Assembly: GCF_033568475.1 (NCBI RefSeq)
Contig: NC_133121.1
Coordinates: forward strand, 78,078,589 to 78,142,588
Reading direction: 5' to 3'
DNA: 64,000 bases
Source of the DNA: Henckelia pumila
Taxonomy: Eukaryota; Streptophyta; Magnoliopsida; Lamiales; Gesneriaceae
Both the position numbers and the translations under genes were made by a program. Shown here one piece after another: positions 21,301-33,930 of this stretch. Every line of letters starts with the position of its first letter. Within the stretch, counting starts at the first letter, position 1. The notes under the pieces were generated by a model. The model was not told the origin of the DNA. It did not search any database and saw only the letters and a list, made by a program, of their open reading frames with translations.

Positions 21301-21600
21301 AGTTCGGAAATTCCGAACTCGCATGCTTGCCACGTCTCCGATCATTCCTGATCGGAAGCTCCGATCTGCACTTCAGAAATTCCGAACTCTCACTTTGGAA
21401 GCTCCGATTTGCATGCATTTCCATGAGTCTGTACCTTCTTGACACGTCACAAATGAGCATGGCCTAACTCACTTGGGAAGGTCTGATATCACATTCGGGC
21501 ATTCCGATCACATCCCTTGCATCCAAACCACGCCCGGTCCATCCGATCAGTTCGGATCCTCCAAACTTCCATAGTTCAGGTTCGGTGCTTCCGAACTAGC
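21301..21600. repeat. TCGGA-N3-TCCGA palindrome array in Gypsy-type LTR
   Basis: Perfect units at 21301-21319 (AGTTCGGAAATTCCGAACT) and 21351-21365 (ATCGGAAGCTCCGAT), plus several one-sided or mismatched units up to about 21600. It lies directly upstream of the TATA box in the direction of LTR transcription. Confidence 0.7.
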
Positions 21601-21750
21601 CAAGCCACTTGTGTCCTACGGACCATTTTCGGACATTTTTGAGTTGTTTATCCACTTGGTTTTATCATATTAAAACTCCTAAATTATGTTTTACTTATTC
21701 TAAACATGTTTACCCACTTAATTACGTAAAACAGATTTTGGGTTACTACA

Positions 21751-23211
21751 ATCAGTCTACCTATCAGTTGACACTGCTTCATCAAAAACTACATGCACAG
21801 TTTCCTCAACATTCAAAATCTTTTTGTTAAATACTCGATAAGCTTTGCTAACTGATGAATAACCAAGAAAAATATCATCATCTGATTTAGCATCAAATAC
21901 AGTAAGATGAATTTTACCGTGTTGTGGATAAAGCAACTACAACAAAAAACTTTGAAATAAGAGATCACCGGTTGCTTGCCATTCCAAATCTCATAAGATG
22001 CCATGCCATGATTATTATTAATCATTGATCTGTTATGAGTGTAATATGCAGTGTTTACTGCCTCATCCCAAAATTTCTGAGAAATACCAGAATCAACAAG
22101 CATTTTTCTTGCAGCTTCTTTAAGGGTCCTATTCATTCTCTCAGTAGCTCCATTTTGCTTAGGTGTTCTAGCTGCAGAGAATTGATGCTTGATTCCATTG
22201 CTTTCTAAAAAATTCGACAAATTTTGGTCAAACAATTCAGTTCCCCTATCACTTTTGATTTTGTCAACCCCTTTTGATTTTTCATTTCGAAGGCATTTTA
22301 AAATTTTGATCACTTTGGTAGCAGTTTGGTCTTTGGATTTTAAAAAATATTACCCAAGTAAATCTTGAGAAATCATTAAAAATAACAAGAGTATATTTCA
22401 TTCTCCCTAAGCTCATCACTAGTATAGGACCAAACAAGTTCATGTGCAATAATTATAATTTTGGATTGATGAATTACACCATTTATTTTAAAGGTAGACC
22501 GAACTTGCTTCCCAAACTGACAAGCTGAACAAACTTTGTCCTTTGAAATTTCAATTTTTGACAAACCACTGACCAAATCATGTTTACTTAGATTGGAAAT
22601 AGCTTTGAAGTTTAAAAGATTTAATCTTTTGTACCACAACCAGTTCTTTGTCATGTTGGAAGCAATGAACTGGATCACTATGTTGGTTTGACCAACTGAC
22701 TTTGTAGGTGTTTTCGTATCTTTCACCTGTCATAATAATTGATCCAAAAGTCTTCTTGATAATATAGACATGTTTTTGGAACTCAACAGAATAACCATGA
22801 TCACAGAGTTGGATTATGCTGATCAGATTATATTTGAGGTTTTCAACAAGTAAAACATCTTCAATAATAATGTTACCGTGAATGATCTTACCCTTACTCA
22901 TGATTCTACCTTGTGAAGAATCCCCAAAAGTAACTTTTGGTCCTGAAAATTGATTCAGTTGGGACAGAAGTTTGGCTTCACCAGTCATATGTCTTGAACA
23001 TATGTTGTCCATGTACCAAGTTGATTTCTTGATCATTTCAGTTCATGTTACATGCATTCACAAATTTAGAATAAATTTTGGTCTACATACCTACTTGGTT
23101 CTAGACTGGAATAATCTTTTTTGAACTCAAACTTGGATCGGTCTAACTGACCGACCATTCAATGTGTTCCGAGGGGGTTGTTCATATGGAGGTGTGTGAA
23201 ATTCTTGATAT
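21751..23211 (-). pseudogene. Protease to integrase fragment of old Copia element
   Basis: Begins with a degenerate protease motif (WYMDNICSRHMTG, where D-S-G is expected), then the GAG-pre-integrase zinc finger region with CSACQFGKQVRSTF, and an integrase core with SDRGTE and the ERMNRTLKEAARKML block around the catalytic Glu. Several frameshifts (about 22720, 22350, 21850). The family resembles plant Copia elements whose gag begins MQAHL. Confidence 0.8.
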
Positions 23212-23459
23212 GAACTTGTTACGTTTTAAATGCATATAAATCTCGAATTTTGAGATTAATGTTTTTAATGCATTAACAAGTCTCAATACACTATGTTTTG
23301 ATGACTAACAAAACTAGGTTAAAAATGTTACTAATGTTTACAGTGAAAAAATTACAGAGTTAAAATTTTCAAGTTGAAATGAGGCTCAATCTATCAAAGA
23401 TCATATTGCAAACAAGTTGTATTCAAGTTCAAAAACAAATTTCGAAGAATTATACTGCT

Positions 23460-23815
23460 ACGGGATCGAAAGCTCCGATCAGGATCAAAAGCATCTTCGG
23501 AAGCCAAGGGATGATCGGAAGCTCCGATCAGGGATCGGAACCTCCGAGCTATTTATCAAAGTTTTTTTAAGGATCGGAAGTAGAATGGAAGCAAAGAAGT
23601 GAGGAGATCAGAAGCATTGATCATGGATCGGAAGTTCCGATCTGCAACGTCGGTCAGTTGATTCTGTCCGGAAGACTTTTGACCGACAACAAATTTAATG
23701 CGCCGATCGGAAGCTCCGATGGGGGATCGGAAGTTCCGATCCTATACACCCGCGTGATCTTAAAATTTAAATTTCGGAAGCTCCGATGCAGGGAACGGAA
23801 TCTCCGATCGATGCC
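23460..23815. repeat. TCGGA-N3-TCCGA palindrome array in Copia 5' LTR
   Basis: Perfect 15-mers ATCGGA-N3-TCCGAT at 23514-23528, 23627-23641, 23706-23720 and 23726-23740, with degenerate copies between. Ends about 15 bp before the TATA box. Confidence 0.85.
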
Positions 23816-23826
23816 GAAGTTGTAAC

Positions 23827-23834
23827 TATAAATA
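23827..23834 (+). promoter_or_regulatory. TATA box of Copia 5' LTR
   Basis: TATAAATA directly behind the palindrome array; the matching box in the 3' LTR is at 40774-40781. Confidence 0.65.
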
Positions 23835-24384
23835 AAGGTCATTCCAAGCCATTTGAAGCATCCAAAACTCATTCTTATATCCTTTGCAAGCAATATTTTC
23901 TCTATTAAAGTGTTCGATCAATATTTGTGCGATATATTCAAAAATAGAGAGCTGTTTGTAAAATCATTTGTGAGTTGGTTGTGCGATCGTTGTAAACACT
24001 TGAGTGTGAAGTCAATTGTGTTGTGTGATTGTTGAGGCTATCCTTGGAGCCCTTCAGGCCAAGTGTATCGAGTTGTATCGGCACGGTGATCGTGTTGAGT
24101 TGTACGGCTATCCTTGGAGCCATCAAGGCCAAGACGTTCAAAGTGCTAGTGGATCTTTGGTTAATTAATCTTAACCAAGAAGGGGAGACGTAGACGATTT
24201 ATCGTCGAACTTTCATAAACATCTCTTATCCTTTTTACTGCTTTATTTACATTACGCATTTATTTATCGCATTTATTATTGATTGCTTTAAGTCTTTCGC
24301 TTGCGTATTTGAATAATCGTTTTAAATTTCTAAAGTTGCCAATAGAACATAAATCCCCCCCCCCCCCCATTAGGTTCTAACAAG

Positions 24385-24397
24385 TGCTATCAGAGCC
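24385..24397 (+). other. Primer binding site of sirevirus-like Copia
   Basis: TGCTATCAGAGCC, one base different from the usual tRNA-Met complement TGGTATCAGAGCC, 2 nt after the LTR. Confidence 0.7.
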
Positions 24398-24429
24398 ACC
24401 TTTTTACAAAATATTTTCAAAATGGCTCT

Positions 24430-25851
24430 ATGGCAAATCTAGCGAGCGATTATGCTCAAGGACAATCAACCAATCGTCCTTCTCTTTTCAACGGCATAAA
24501 CTACGGCTATTGGAAAAATCGAATGTCCCTATATATCCAATCCGTAGATTATGACATTTGAAAAGTAACAGTGAAAGGTCCCTATATACCTATGAAAGAG
24601 GTTGAAGGGGTTAATATTCCTAAGGGAATGGGTGACTTTTCAAAGGAGGATATGAAATTAATTTCTCAAAATGCTAAAGCTATGAATATTTTGTATTGTT
24701 CCATATATATGAATGAGTACAACCGGATCTCGATGTGCTCCTCCGCAAAAGAGATTTGGGACAAATTAGAGATATGCCACGAGGGAACCAACCAAGTCAA
24801 AGAAACCAATATTGACCTCATACAGCTCAAATATGAGACCTTCGAGATGGAAGCCAATGAAGACGTAGATACAATGTTTTGGAGGCTCACTCAAATCATC
24901 AATGAGCTAGCCCAACTTGGAGAACAATATCCAACCAAGCAAGTGTGGAGGAGAGCTCTGCGCGCCTTATCCACGTAGTGGGATGCCAAGAGAATGGCCA
25001 TCATTGAGTCCAACAAAGGCGACACCACTTCCTATGATCTTGATCAACTTCATGGGACCCTAAAAACCCATGAGTTAGAAGTGTCTACAAGGAAAGAATC
25101 AAAGAAGGAGGATGAGAAGATCAAGGCAAAGGGGATTGCCTTATCCACCCAAGTCGAAGAAGAAGATGATGATGATATGGCACTCTTCGCAAGAAAGTTC
25201 AAACGATTCATGCGAGGAAACAAATTCAAGAAAGAGAAGAAGTCATACAAGGAAGTAACATGCTACAACTGTCAACAACAAGGCCACTATGCAAATGAGT
25301 GTCCCCTCAAGAAGAAGGTTGACAAAGGCGAGAAGAAAGCCCTAATAGCAACTTGTAGCGACAATGATGATGACGAGGAGGAAGACAACATCTGCCTCAT
25401 GACTAGGGATGATGACATTGTATCCGACGACGATGATGAGGTACCTTCCTACGATGAGTTAATACATGATTATAAGCTTATGTTTGACATGACTAAATCA
25501 CTTAAAAAAGAAAATAGAAACCTGAAAAATGAATTAGAATCTAAGGAGCATGAAAACCTAAGATTAAAGGATTACATAGCTCACTTAGAAAAATCATTTG
25601 ATAAATTCAATGTTAGTAGTAATAAATTGAATAATTTACTAAGCATACAGAAATATAGCTTTGATAAGGATGGAATAGGGTATGGTAAAAAATCTATAGA
25701 CTTTGCTAGCCTTATTGCTAAAGCTAAAATGAGATTACCCCCTACATGCTCTTACTGTTGTAAAATAGGACATGCTAGACATAAATGTAGATCTTTGAAA
25801 TATCAATATGATAAAAAGAGCTATATGAAATGGAGGCCTAAGAGTACTTAA
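24430..25851 (+). pseudogene. Gag of sirevirus-like Copia
   Basis: One frame from the ATG at 24430 with two stops, TGA at 24559 and TAG at 24976. Order: UBN2-type Copia gag domain (FNGINYGYWKNRM; about residues 15-200), acidic linker, zinc knuckle CYNCQQQGHYANEC, a coiled-coil-like Lys/Glu/Asn region, and a second C-terminal knuckle CSYCCKIGHARHKC. The two-knuckle gag with a long acidic middle is a sirevirus trait. Confidence 0.85.
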
Positions 25852-26132
25852 CAACTCATCAGTCGGCATTATGAGAACATGATCTAAGGGAGTTCATCAT
25901 AGACCGGTTTAAACTGCCTTGACTTGCGACTGGTCTTCCTGATGAACGCTGCTCTGTCCAAGGAAATAGGTTTTTAAAGAGGTCATAGCCCTACCTACTA
26001 CTGGGAGCACACTTAGAAAGTGTCGATGATGTCGCTATGAGAGACTGAACTCTTAGAAATCCATTTTGTATCTCTCTTTTCTAACACTGTGAACCCAAAA
26101 GAACTAAAGGGTACCAAAATCAATTTTCGCAG

Positions 26133-29067
26133 GAAAATAAGAAAAATTTTCTCCCTAGCATATGGTATCTAGACAGTGGATGTTTTAGACATATGACGGG
26201 GAATAAGGAGCTACTCCAATCAGTCAAACCAAAGGAGAAGGAAACTGTCACCTTTGAAGACAACATCAAAGAAGTAATTGAAGGAATCGGCTCGATATGT
26301 ATATCTAAATCCTGCTTGATTGATGATGTACTCATAGTGAAAAGACTTAAGCATAACCTACTAAGCATAAGTCAATTGTGCGATAGAGGTTATGAAGTCA
26401 AATTCACTCCCCAACACTGCACAATATCACTCACATCTGACAAATCCATAAATTTCAAAGGATATAGAAGTGAAAATGTTTACAAGATTTCTTTAAATAA
26501 TTTATCTTTGACAAATATTAAAAGCCTTGTATCCTTGAATGTTGATGACAACATTCTTTGGCATAGACGATTAGGTCATGTTGGTCCTAGTACCATAGAA
26601 ATACTTTTTAAACTTGATTTAGTTGTCGATATGCCAAAACTCAATTTAAAATTAGATTTTGTTTGTGATATTTTCAGCTTGGCAAACACACAAAAGAATC
26701 TTTTAAAAGCAAAAATTTTGTATCTACTTCTATGCCCCTTAAACTTCTCCACCTAGATCTATGTGGTCCCTCGAGGAACGCTAGCCTAGGAGGAAAGCTT
26801 TATGCATTTTTCATTGTAGATGATTTCTCACGTTTCACGTGGACGTTGTTTTTAGCCCACAAAAATGATGCCTTTGATTATTTTAAAACTTTTGTTAAAC
26901 GTGTTGAGAATGAGAAAAATCTTTCAATAAAGCAGATCCGTAGTGACCACGAAACTGAATTTCAAAATGAGAGTTTTACAAATGTTTGTGAAGAAAAATG
27001 CATCGGTCACAATTTTTCTTGTCCTAGAACTCCTCAACAAAACAGGGTTGTTGAGAGGAAAAATAGGACATTTGTGGAGATTGCAAGGACCATGATATGT
27101 GAGCATTCTCTACCAAAATATTTTTGGGCTGAAGCAATGAACACTGCATGTTATATCATCAATCGTGTATCAATAAGGCTCATTCTCAAGAAAATTCCAT
27201 ATGAATTATGGAGAGGGAGAAAACCTAACATTTTTTATTTTCGGGCTTTTGGATCAAAATGCTACATTCATAATAACGGTAAGGACAACCTCGGTAAGTT
27301 TGATGTCAAGTCTGACAAAGACATTTTTCTCGGATATTCTACCTCAAGTAAGGCTTTTAGAGTATTTAATAAACATACTTCACTTGTTGAAGAATCTATG
27401 CATGTTGTATTTGATGAATCTATGTCTGTAGTTTCTCGTACTATTAACGATGATGTAGAATTACTCGAAGAAGAGATGACTTCCTCAAACCTGAATGATA
27501 TAAATGTTTCTGTTGAGGAAACTCCACTACCAAAGGAATGGACGCTTCACAAAGATCATCCTATGAATCTTATCATTGGAAGTCCTTCGAAGGGAGTAAC
27601 CACTCGATCTTCTCTTAATAATATTTGCAATCATCTTTCTTTTGTCTCGCACGTTGAACCTAAGTGCATTGATGATGTTTTATTAGATGATGCATGGATT
27701 ATTGCTATGCAAGATAAATTAAATGAATTCAAACGCAATGATTTTTGGTGTATTGTTCCTAGGCCACATGATAGATCTATTATTGGTACTAAATAGGTCT
27801 TTAGGAATAAACTTGATGAGCATGGTACTATTACTAGAAATAAAGCTAGGCTTGTAGCAAAAGACTATAGTCAAGAAAAAGGCATTGATTATAATGAAAC
27901 ATATGCTCCTGTTGCCCGACTTGAATCTATTCGCATGCTACTTGCTTTTGCTTGCTCTAGAAATTTCAAGTTCTTTCAAATGGATGTTAAAAGTGCTTTC
28001 TTAATGGTGACTTGAAAGAGAAAGTTTATATTAAACAACCTGATGGCTTTGTTGATTCTTTATTGCCTGATAATGTGTATAGACTAAACAAAGATTGACA
28101 TTACTTTATTTACTAAAAATGTCAAAGATGATTTATTGATTGTGCAAATTTATGTTGATGACATAATTTTTGGTTCTACTAACGAATCTCTCTGTCAAGA
28201 ATTATCCAATCTTATGCAGGATCACTTCGAGATGAGCATGATGGGGGAACTTAACTATTTCCTCGGATTGCAAATCAAACAGTGCAAGGATGAGTTCTTT
28301 TGAACCAAATCAAGTACATCAAGGAGATTTTAAAGAAGTTTGGAATGGAGAACACAAAATCATCATCCACACCGATGAGCACGACAATCAGACTCGACAA
28401 GGATGAAAATGGTAAAACTGTAGATTAATCTTCCTTTCGTAGTATGATTGGCTCCTTATTATATGCTACTGCTAGTAGGCCGGATATTATGTTTAGTGTT
28501 TTCTTATGTGCACGATTTCAATCATGTCCAAAGAAATCACATTTGTTCGCCTTAAAATTCATTTTCAAATATCTTTCAAATACTCCAAATTTCGGCTTGT
28601 GGTATTCGAAAAATTCTTTCTTTGATTTAAAATTTTACTGCGATGCCGACTTTGGTGGATATAAGGTGGACAAGAAAAGCACTAGTGAAACTTGTTTCTT
28701 TTTAGGAAACTGTTTAGTCTCTTGGTTTTCTATAAAGAAAAATTGTGTTGTGTTATCAAAGACCGAAGCCGAATATATGGCTGCCGGTAGTTGTTGTGCG
28801 CAAATTCTTTGGATGAAGTATCAATTGCTCGACTATGACGTTTCTTTTTCAAAAATCCATATTTTCTGTGATAATACAAGAGTCATATGTCTAACAAAGA
28901 ATCCGATTCAACACTCTTGCACCAAACATATTGATATTCGTCATCATTTTATTCGTGACCACATCGAATGAAATGAAGTTGAACTTCAATATGTTGACAC
29001 GAAAAATTAACTAGATGAAAACACTTTTATTCGTTTGCGTGGTGAACTTGGCATGATTGAGTTGTAA
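26133..29067 (+). pseudogene. Pol of sirevirus-like Copia
   Basis: Protease WYLDSGCFRHMTG at about 26160, pre-integrase HRRLGH, integrase with LDLCGPS, RSDHETEF and the VVERKNR block, then RT ([12 protein letters not shown] near 28151) and RNase H (28620-28960, CDADFGG, SKTEAEYMA). Broken by a frameshift near 26740, a stop at 27796, a frameshift and deletion between 28000 and 28110, and stops at 28426 and 28971. Confidence 0.85.
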
Positions 29068-29103
29068 TCATAATTAGACATAAAATAAATTTAATGTCAT
29101 ATT

Positions 29104-29111
29104 AAGGGGGA
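29104..29111 (+). other. Internal polypurine tract
   Basis: AAGGGGGA just after the end of pol, about 2 kb before the 3' LTR. Sireviruses often carry more than one polypurine tract; the one next to the LTR is at 31107-31120. Confidence 0.45.
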
Positions 29112-29269
29112 GCCTAATAATAAATTCGAGCAACTTAATTTTTGATAATACAAATTAATTGTATTTATTCAAAAAATTATAAAGCTCATATTTTATGTGG
29201 ATTATTTGTTTGAGGATTTAATTGCAAAATTTTAAATTTTAAGAGTCAAATTTGGAATTTCTACCTCAG

Positions 29270-29576
29270 GCGGATCGGAACTACCGATTCAAGATCGGAA
29301 CCTCCGATCTGTATCCCGCTTTTATTTACTTGTGCGGTAATTTTTCCCTCCAAGACGCCGATCGGACCCTCCGATCAGGATCGGAGATTCCGATCCTCAT
29401 CTGACCCGTCTTTCAAAATTCCTTTCACCGTCCTAACATTTATTACTGCCTCGGGATCGGAACTTCCGAAGCACGTTCGGAGCTTCCGTTCGAAACATGG
29501 CTTAATCTTAGCTGACCGCACAATCGGAACTTTTGATCTAAGATCGGAGCTTCCGATCGATTTCACCTATAAATAT
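29270..29576 (+). promoter_or_regulatory. Palindrome array plus TATA box: putative internal promoter
   Basis: Units ATCGGA-N3-TCCGAT at 29294-29308, 29361-29375, 29380-29394 and 29543-29557, with degenerate ones between, followed 11 bp later by TATAAATAT at 29568-29576. The ATG of the third ORF is 72 bp after this box. The arrangement mirrors the LTR promoter but the downstream sequence differs, so it is not simply a second LTR. Confidence 0.55.
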
Positions 29577-29647
29577 CATATCGCTCATTCCATTTTTCTC
29601 ACCCCAAAATTCTTCTCTTTTCTCCTTTATCCAATTAAACCCTCTAA

Positions 29648-30865
29648 ATGGCTCCCAAACGTCGTTGTGCTCAAGCCAGTACAAGCCAAGCCCAATCCCA
29701 TGATCCTACGTAGCCTGCTATTTCTAGGCCCATTCCTGACGACTATCTGGGTCGTACTATTCATCCGGGTCGTATCTTAGATACCGCCTATTTGGCCCAG
29801 GCTCATCTCCTCTTGTTGAACTTAATATATGCTCAATAGTGAGGATCCTTCTTTCAGCCATCCGTCCCTGATTTCATTTTCGCTCCTCTCATTCACGAGT
29901 TCTATGCCAATCTTGAACTCGAATTAGGCCATGATGATATCACCATTGTCACGATCGTTCAAGGAAGGCATATTTGTTTTTATTCTGCTGGTTTGTCCTC
30001 CTGGTTTGATTTTCCTAGGAACGGACCTGGTGAATACTTCTCGCAATCCTGGCCTCAAAATGATCCTAACTTTGATCGCGAGTTATTCCTTTCTACCATC
30101 CTTGTTCGTCCAGCTACTGTTGTTGACGATCATATCCATCTCAAGAGTCTTTGTCCCGATTTCCAAATCATTCAAAAACTCATTACCACATCTATCGTTC
30201 CTCGCAGTGGAGACCTCTCCACTTGCAATTATCTAGATTTGAACATCCTATTTCATATCGTGTCTTCTCGACCTTTTAACCTTCCGGGCTTTTTTATGCA
30301 GACTATGCATCACACGGCAAAGACGGCTAAAAAGGTTTCCTTTCCTTTTGCCCATTTTATTAACCGCATTTTGAGTCGTTTTGATATTGACTTTGAGGGG
30401 ATAAATTCTATTGAAATCCAATCAAGTCATATCATTAACCATCAGTCTATCACCAGGATGGATTTAACCTAGAATCCTGTCTACTCTCGATGGGTTAAAG
30501 ACCCAGGAAGAGTATTTTCTAAATATTCTCCTATTTTTTGATTTACTATAGCATATTCTTCTCTTCCCCATTCTATCCAAACCAAAGGTTTTCCGACTGG
30601 TCCTCCTAACACAGACATTCCATCCTCTTCCAGTTTCGAAGCCTTTGCGGCCAACCTTGATGAACTTCCTTTCCAGGATACTGAGGTTCCTGCAAGCCCA
30701 GTAAACCAATTCCCTAACGACCGACTCTTCGAGACTCTTCATCGCATGGAGATGAGTATGAACACACATTTTTCCGAGCTGACTGCTAGAGTTGCCTCTT
30801 TGGAGACTCGATTTGATGATTTCGTCGCTTTCTATCCTCCTCCACAGCACAATGATGACTCTTAG
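29648..30865 (+). pseudogene. Envelope-like third ORF of sirevirus-like Copia
   Basis: About 400 codons starting MAPKRRCAQAST, with stops at about 29713 and 30470 and a frameshift near 29838. The middle (FIFAPLIHEFYANLELE, then a segment ending RMDLT) resembles the domain called putative plant transposon protein, found in third ORFs of plant LTR elements that are loosely termed envelope-like. No convincing signal peptide or transmembrane segment is seen. A Glu/Leu stretch near the C terminus (30730-30830) may be a coiled coil. Confidence 0.55.
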
Positions 30866-31106
30866 ATTTTATTTTGCATTTGAAGTTGTACTTTTCTTAT
30901 GCATTTTATTAAGATTATTGTAATGAATTGGTTAAATAATTAATTATTCATAAAGGGGATAATAATAAATTTATTAAACACTTTAACTAATGGGATAAAA
31001 TCTGGTTATTTGCCAAACGTTTGTTGTTTATTTCAGGGGGAGTTTGTTATAACTATTTTTTATCGTATATTTTATCTCCTATTTTTAACCAAGTTTTGTG
31101 ATCATC

Positions 31107-31120
31107 AAAAAAGGGGAGAT
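31107..31120 (+). other. Polypurine tract of sirevirus-like Copia
   Basis: AAAAAAGGGGAGAT directly before the TG of the 3' LTR at 31121. Confidence 0.8.
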
Positions 31121-31585
31121 TGTTACACCTTAAACGCATATAAATCTCGGATTTTGAGATTAATATTTTTAAAGCATTAACAAGTCTCAATACACTATGT
31201 TTTGATGATTAAAAAAACTAGGTTAAAAATGTTACTAATGTTTACAGTGAAGAACTTACAGAGATAAAATTTTCAAGTTGAAATAAGGCTCAATCTATCA
31301 AAGATCATATTGCAAACAAGTTGTATTCAAGTTCAGAAATAAATTTCAAAGAATTATATTGCTACGGGATCGGAAGCTCCGATCAGGGATCGGAACCTCC
31401 GATCACGATCAAAAGCATCTTCGGAAGCAAAGGGACGATAGGAAGCTCCGATCAGGGATCGGAACCTCTGAGCTATTTATCAAAGTTAATTTAAGGATTG
31501 GAAGCAGAACGAAAGCAACGAAGTGAGGAGATCGGAAGCAGAACGGAAGCAACGAAGTGAGGAGATCGGAAGCACCGATCATGGA
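31121..31585 (+). repeat. 3' LTR of sirevirus-like Copia, first part
   Basis: Homologous to the start of the 5' LTR; interrupted at 31585 by the Gypsy element, whose target duplication ATGGA is at 31581-31585. Has palindrome units at 31369-31383 and 31389-31403 and a local tandem duplication around 31500-31568. Confidence 0.85.
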
Positions 31586-31737
31586 TGTAAGGCCCTGAAA
31601 ATAATTATTTCGTGATTAGCAGAGTTGATTATTATTTATTTTGGGAGATAAATTGAGCCGGGATTGAATCGATTTAAATTAGAAATTCAGGGATCGAGTT
31701 GCAATTGTGGGGTGGACCAAGTCAAAGCCTTGACTTA

Positions 31738-31788
<51 letters not shown>

Positions 31789-33601
31789 CCTATCATCACA
31801 TCACCCTTCTCCTTCCTCCCTACTCCCACACGCCGACCGAGAGAGAAGAAGCCATGTACGATTCTCCAAGCTTTTCTTTCTTCTGATTCGCACGATCCGA
31901 CCGTCAGATTTTCATTTTGAGTTGAGATTCACGATCACCGCAACGAGGGCTTCATTTTGCTGTAAGTTTTGCTACGATCCATGAACTTTGATTTTTGTCG
32001 GGTTGTCAGAATTTGATAATTTTCAAGTATGTTGTTCTTAAGCTAGCATAGACCGTGTATTCGAAGTCGGTTTGGAAAAAGAACGAAGTTTGAATTTTAT
32101 ATGATCTTTGGAGCTTAATTTCGAAAATGGGTTTTGTGATTTTGGTTCGATTTGGTTGTTTTGTTGGATTGGAAGATGGGTTTGAGTTGTATTGATTATT
32201 ATTGTTGATTGGAGATTTTTGGTTTGATCGTTTATAGTCGTTATGACGTCGAAATCAAGTTTTGGATTATCGGTTGTATTGTTTCGGTTTGATTTTTGGG
32301 TTTGTTTGAATTAGTAGATTGATATCGAATCCGTATGTTCTACATTTTCAGATTTGGGTTGAAGATTTGGGTTTAGAACGAACTTGGGAGTTTTAACCGA
32401 TTCGAGAGTTGAAGACGGTATAATATTGAACTTCTTGTAAATGGTTTGTTTTGATTTGATTCGATATTGATTGAGTTCGTTGTCATTTTTCAGATTTGAA
32501 TCCCCGACGAACTTGATAAGGTAAAAGACGACATTGAATTGAATGGGGTTGAATACTCGAGTTCGATTGATTCTCGAGTCCCTAAAATCACATACTGCAT
32601 GTTTATTTGTTGGTGTGAACTTGATTGATTATTTTGTTTACACTTGCATTCATATTGAGCCGAATATTCGATTCGTTTTGAAATTAGACGATTTAGGGAG
32701 CTATATTGAAGTGGCTTTGGATTTCGAGTTTTTTCAAGTGCTAGAATACTTCTTATAGTTGCCCTGAAGTCTAGGGGTTTGAGTTGTGCGGCATCCACCC
32801 CGAATGGGAGTGTAGGTGGGTTGTTTGTAATGACTTGACCCCGGGATACCCCCCGATTATCGACTGATATTTCGATTATTTGACTTGATAATCCCGAGTT
32901 TTGAAGTCATGCATACATCCACCCTCTTTTGATTTATTGATGATTGATACATTTCAATATGAGGTATTTAATTGATATTGTATGTCTGTCTCTTTTACTT
33001 AGAAATTATATTTCTAACCAGGTTATCCGACTGTTGAATTTGTTTCTATGTGTACTTGACAACAGAAGGATCAGGAGCCGGACCGAGTCATCTGGGTTAG
33101 CTCGGGGTGAGAATGATAGAAGTGAGACACCGTGTGTCGTAGGGTTGTGCCTTTTGGACTTGTATTATTTTGATTAGTCAAACGAAACCTATCGTCGAAC
33201 TTATTATTGTATTTTGGGCAGAATTTAGAATATTGTATGTTCTAAATATTGATATGTATGTGTTCTTGAGTTTAGATTTGATTGGAGTTGCTTTTGGAGT
33301 TGTTCCCAGGGCTCTGCACCTGTTTCTGCCCGTTTGGCCTACGCACGGGCGAGGCTTGACCTTGCGCGCACGCAAGCAAGCCTGGAGGGCTCGGGTATTT
33401 TTGCCCGCGTGCGCGCGAGCACTTCTCCTCGCGCGGGCGCTAGCCTCCTGCGAGGCCTCTGGCTGCGTTGCCTGCGCGCGCGAGGCGATAGCTCGCGCGG
33501 GCGCGAGGCTTTTAAAAAAAAAATTGATTCGTTTCCTCGGCTCTTTGTGTTCGATTGTAGTTAATTATTCGAGCTTAGAAGATTATAAACGGGGTCTCAC
33601 A
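31586..33601 (+). repeat. 5' LTR of the Gypsy element
   Basis: 2016 bp, TGTAAGGCCC to TCTCACA. Contains a (TAT)n run at 31736-31788 and a CpG-rich block at about 33335-33511. It is 92 bp longer than the 3' LTR. Confidence 0.9.
31736..31788. repeat. (TAT)n microsatellite in Gypsy 5' LTR
   Basis: About 17 trinucleotide units; the 3' LTR has only about 4 at the same place. Confidence 0.9.
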
Positions 33602-33606
33602 TTAAG

Positions 33607-33618
33607 TGGTATCAGAGC
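33607..33618 (+). other. Primer binding site of the Gypsy element
   Basis: TGGTATCAGAGC, tRNA-Met complement, 5 nt after the LTR. Confidence 0.85.
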
Positions 33619-33930
33619 GATAAGATTCTTGGAATTGAACTAGAGTGAGCGGGGTAGATCCAGTCCGCATGAATTGAATTCTCGCATGTGATTGATTTAT
33701 TTAAATGATTATTTAAATGCGTGCGAGCATGCTTTATTGATTCTTGAATTAATTGAATTACATGAGTTGTGATTTAATTTATAAAGCATGGATTACGTAA
33801 TATATAATTGTATTTGTGTTATCATATGTTTCGAATATCCTTGAGATTTATGAGTACTCATAGCAGAGTTTTGGACACCGAGGTTATGAGATTGAGTTTG
33901 AGATATTGTGTTCTAACCCTTTGATATCAG

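Larger units (their letters stand above)
20275..21750 (-). repeat. LTR of a truncated Gypsy-type element
   Basis: 1476 bp bounded by TG and CA. On the minus strand it starts TGTAGTAACCC and ends GGGTCATTACA, followed by a tRNA-Met type primer site. A TATA box lies at 21288-21297 (minus), with about 450 bp of U3 upstream and 1 kb of R/U5 downstream. It abuts the integrase fragment of the old Copia element at 21751. No second LTR is in the window. Confidence 0.7.
23217..24382 (+). repeat. 5' LTR of sirevirus-like Copia
   Basis: 1166 bp, TGTTACG to CTAACA. Holds the palindrome array at 23460-23815, TATAAATA at 23827-23834 and a run of 14 C at 24355-24368 just before the end. Confidence 0.85.

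Noticed and set aside
20275..21750. Solo LTR with clean target duplication
   Set aside because: The left side shows a primer site and a leader-like internal fragment, and no direct repeat of the right flank ATCAG was found at the left end.
31664..31984. Ile-repeat or Tyr-repeat proteins
   Set aside because: Different frames of the TAT microsatellite inside the Gypsy LTR.
33170..33643. 157-codon Ala/Arg-rich frame
   Set aside because: Crosses the CpG-rich block of the Gypsy 5' LTR and the primer site; not a gene.
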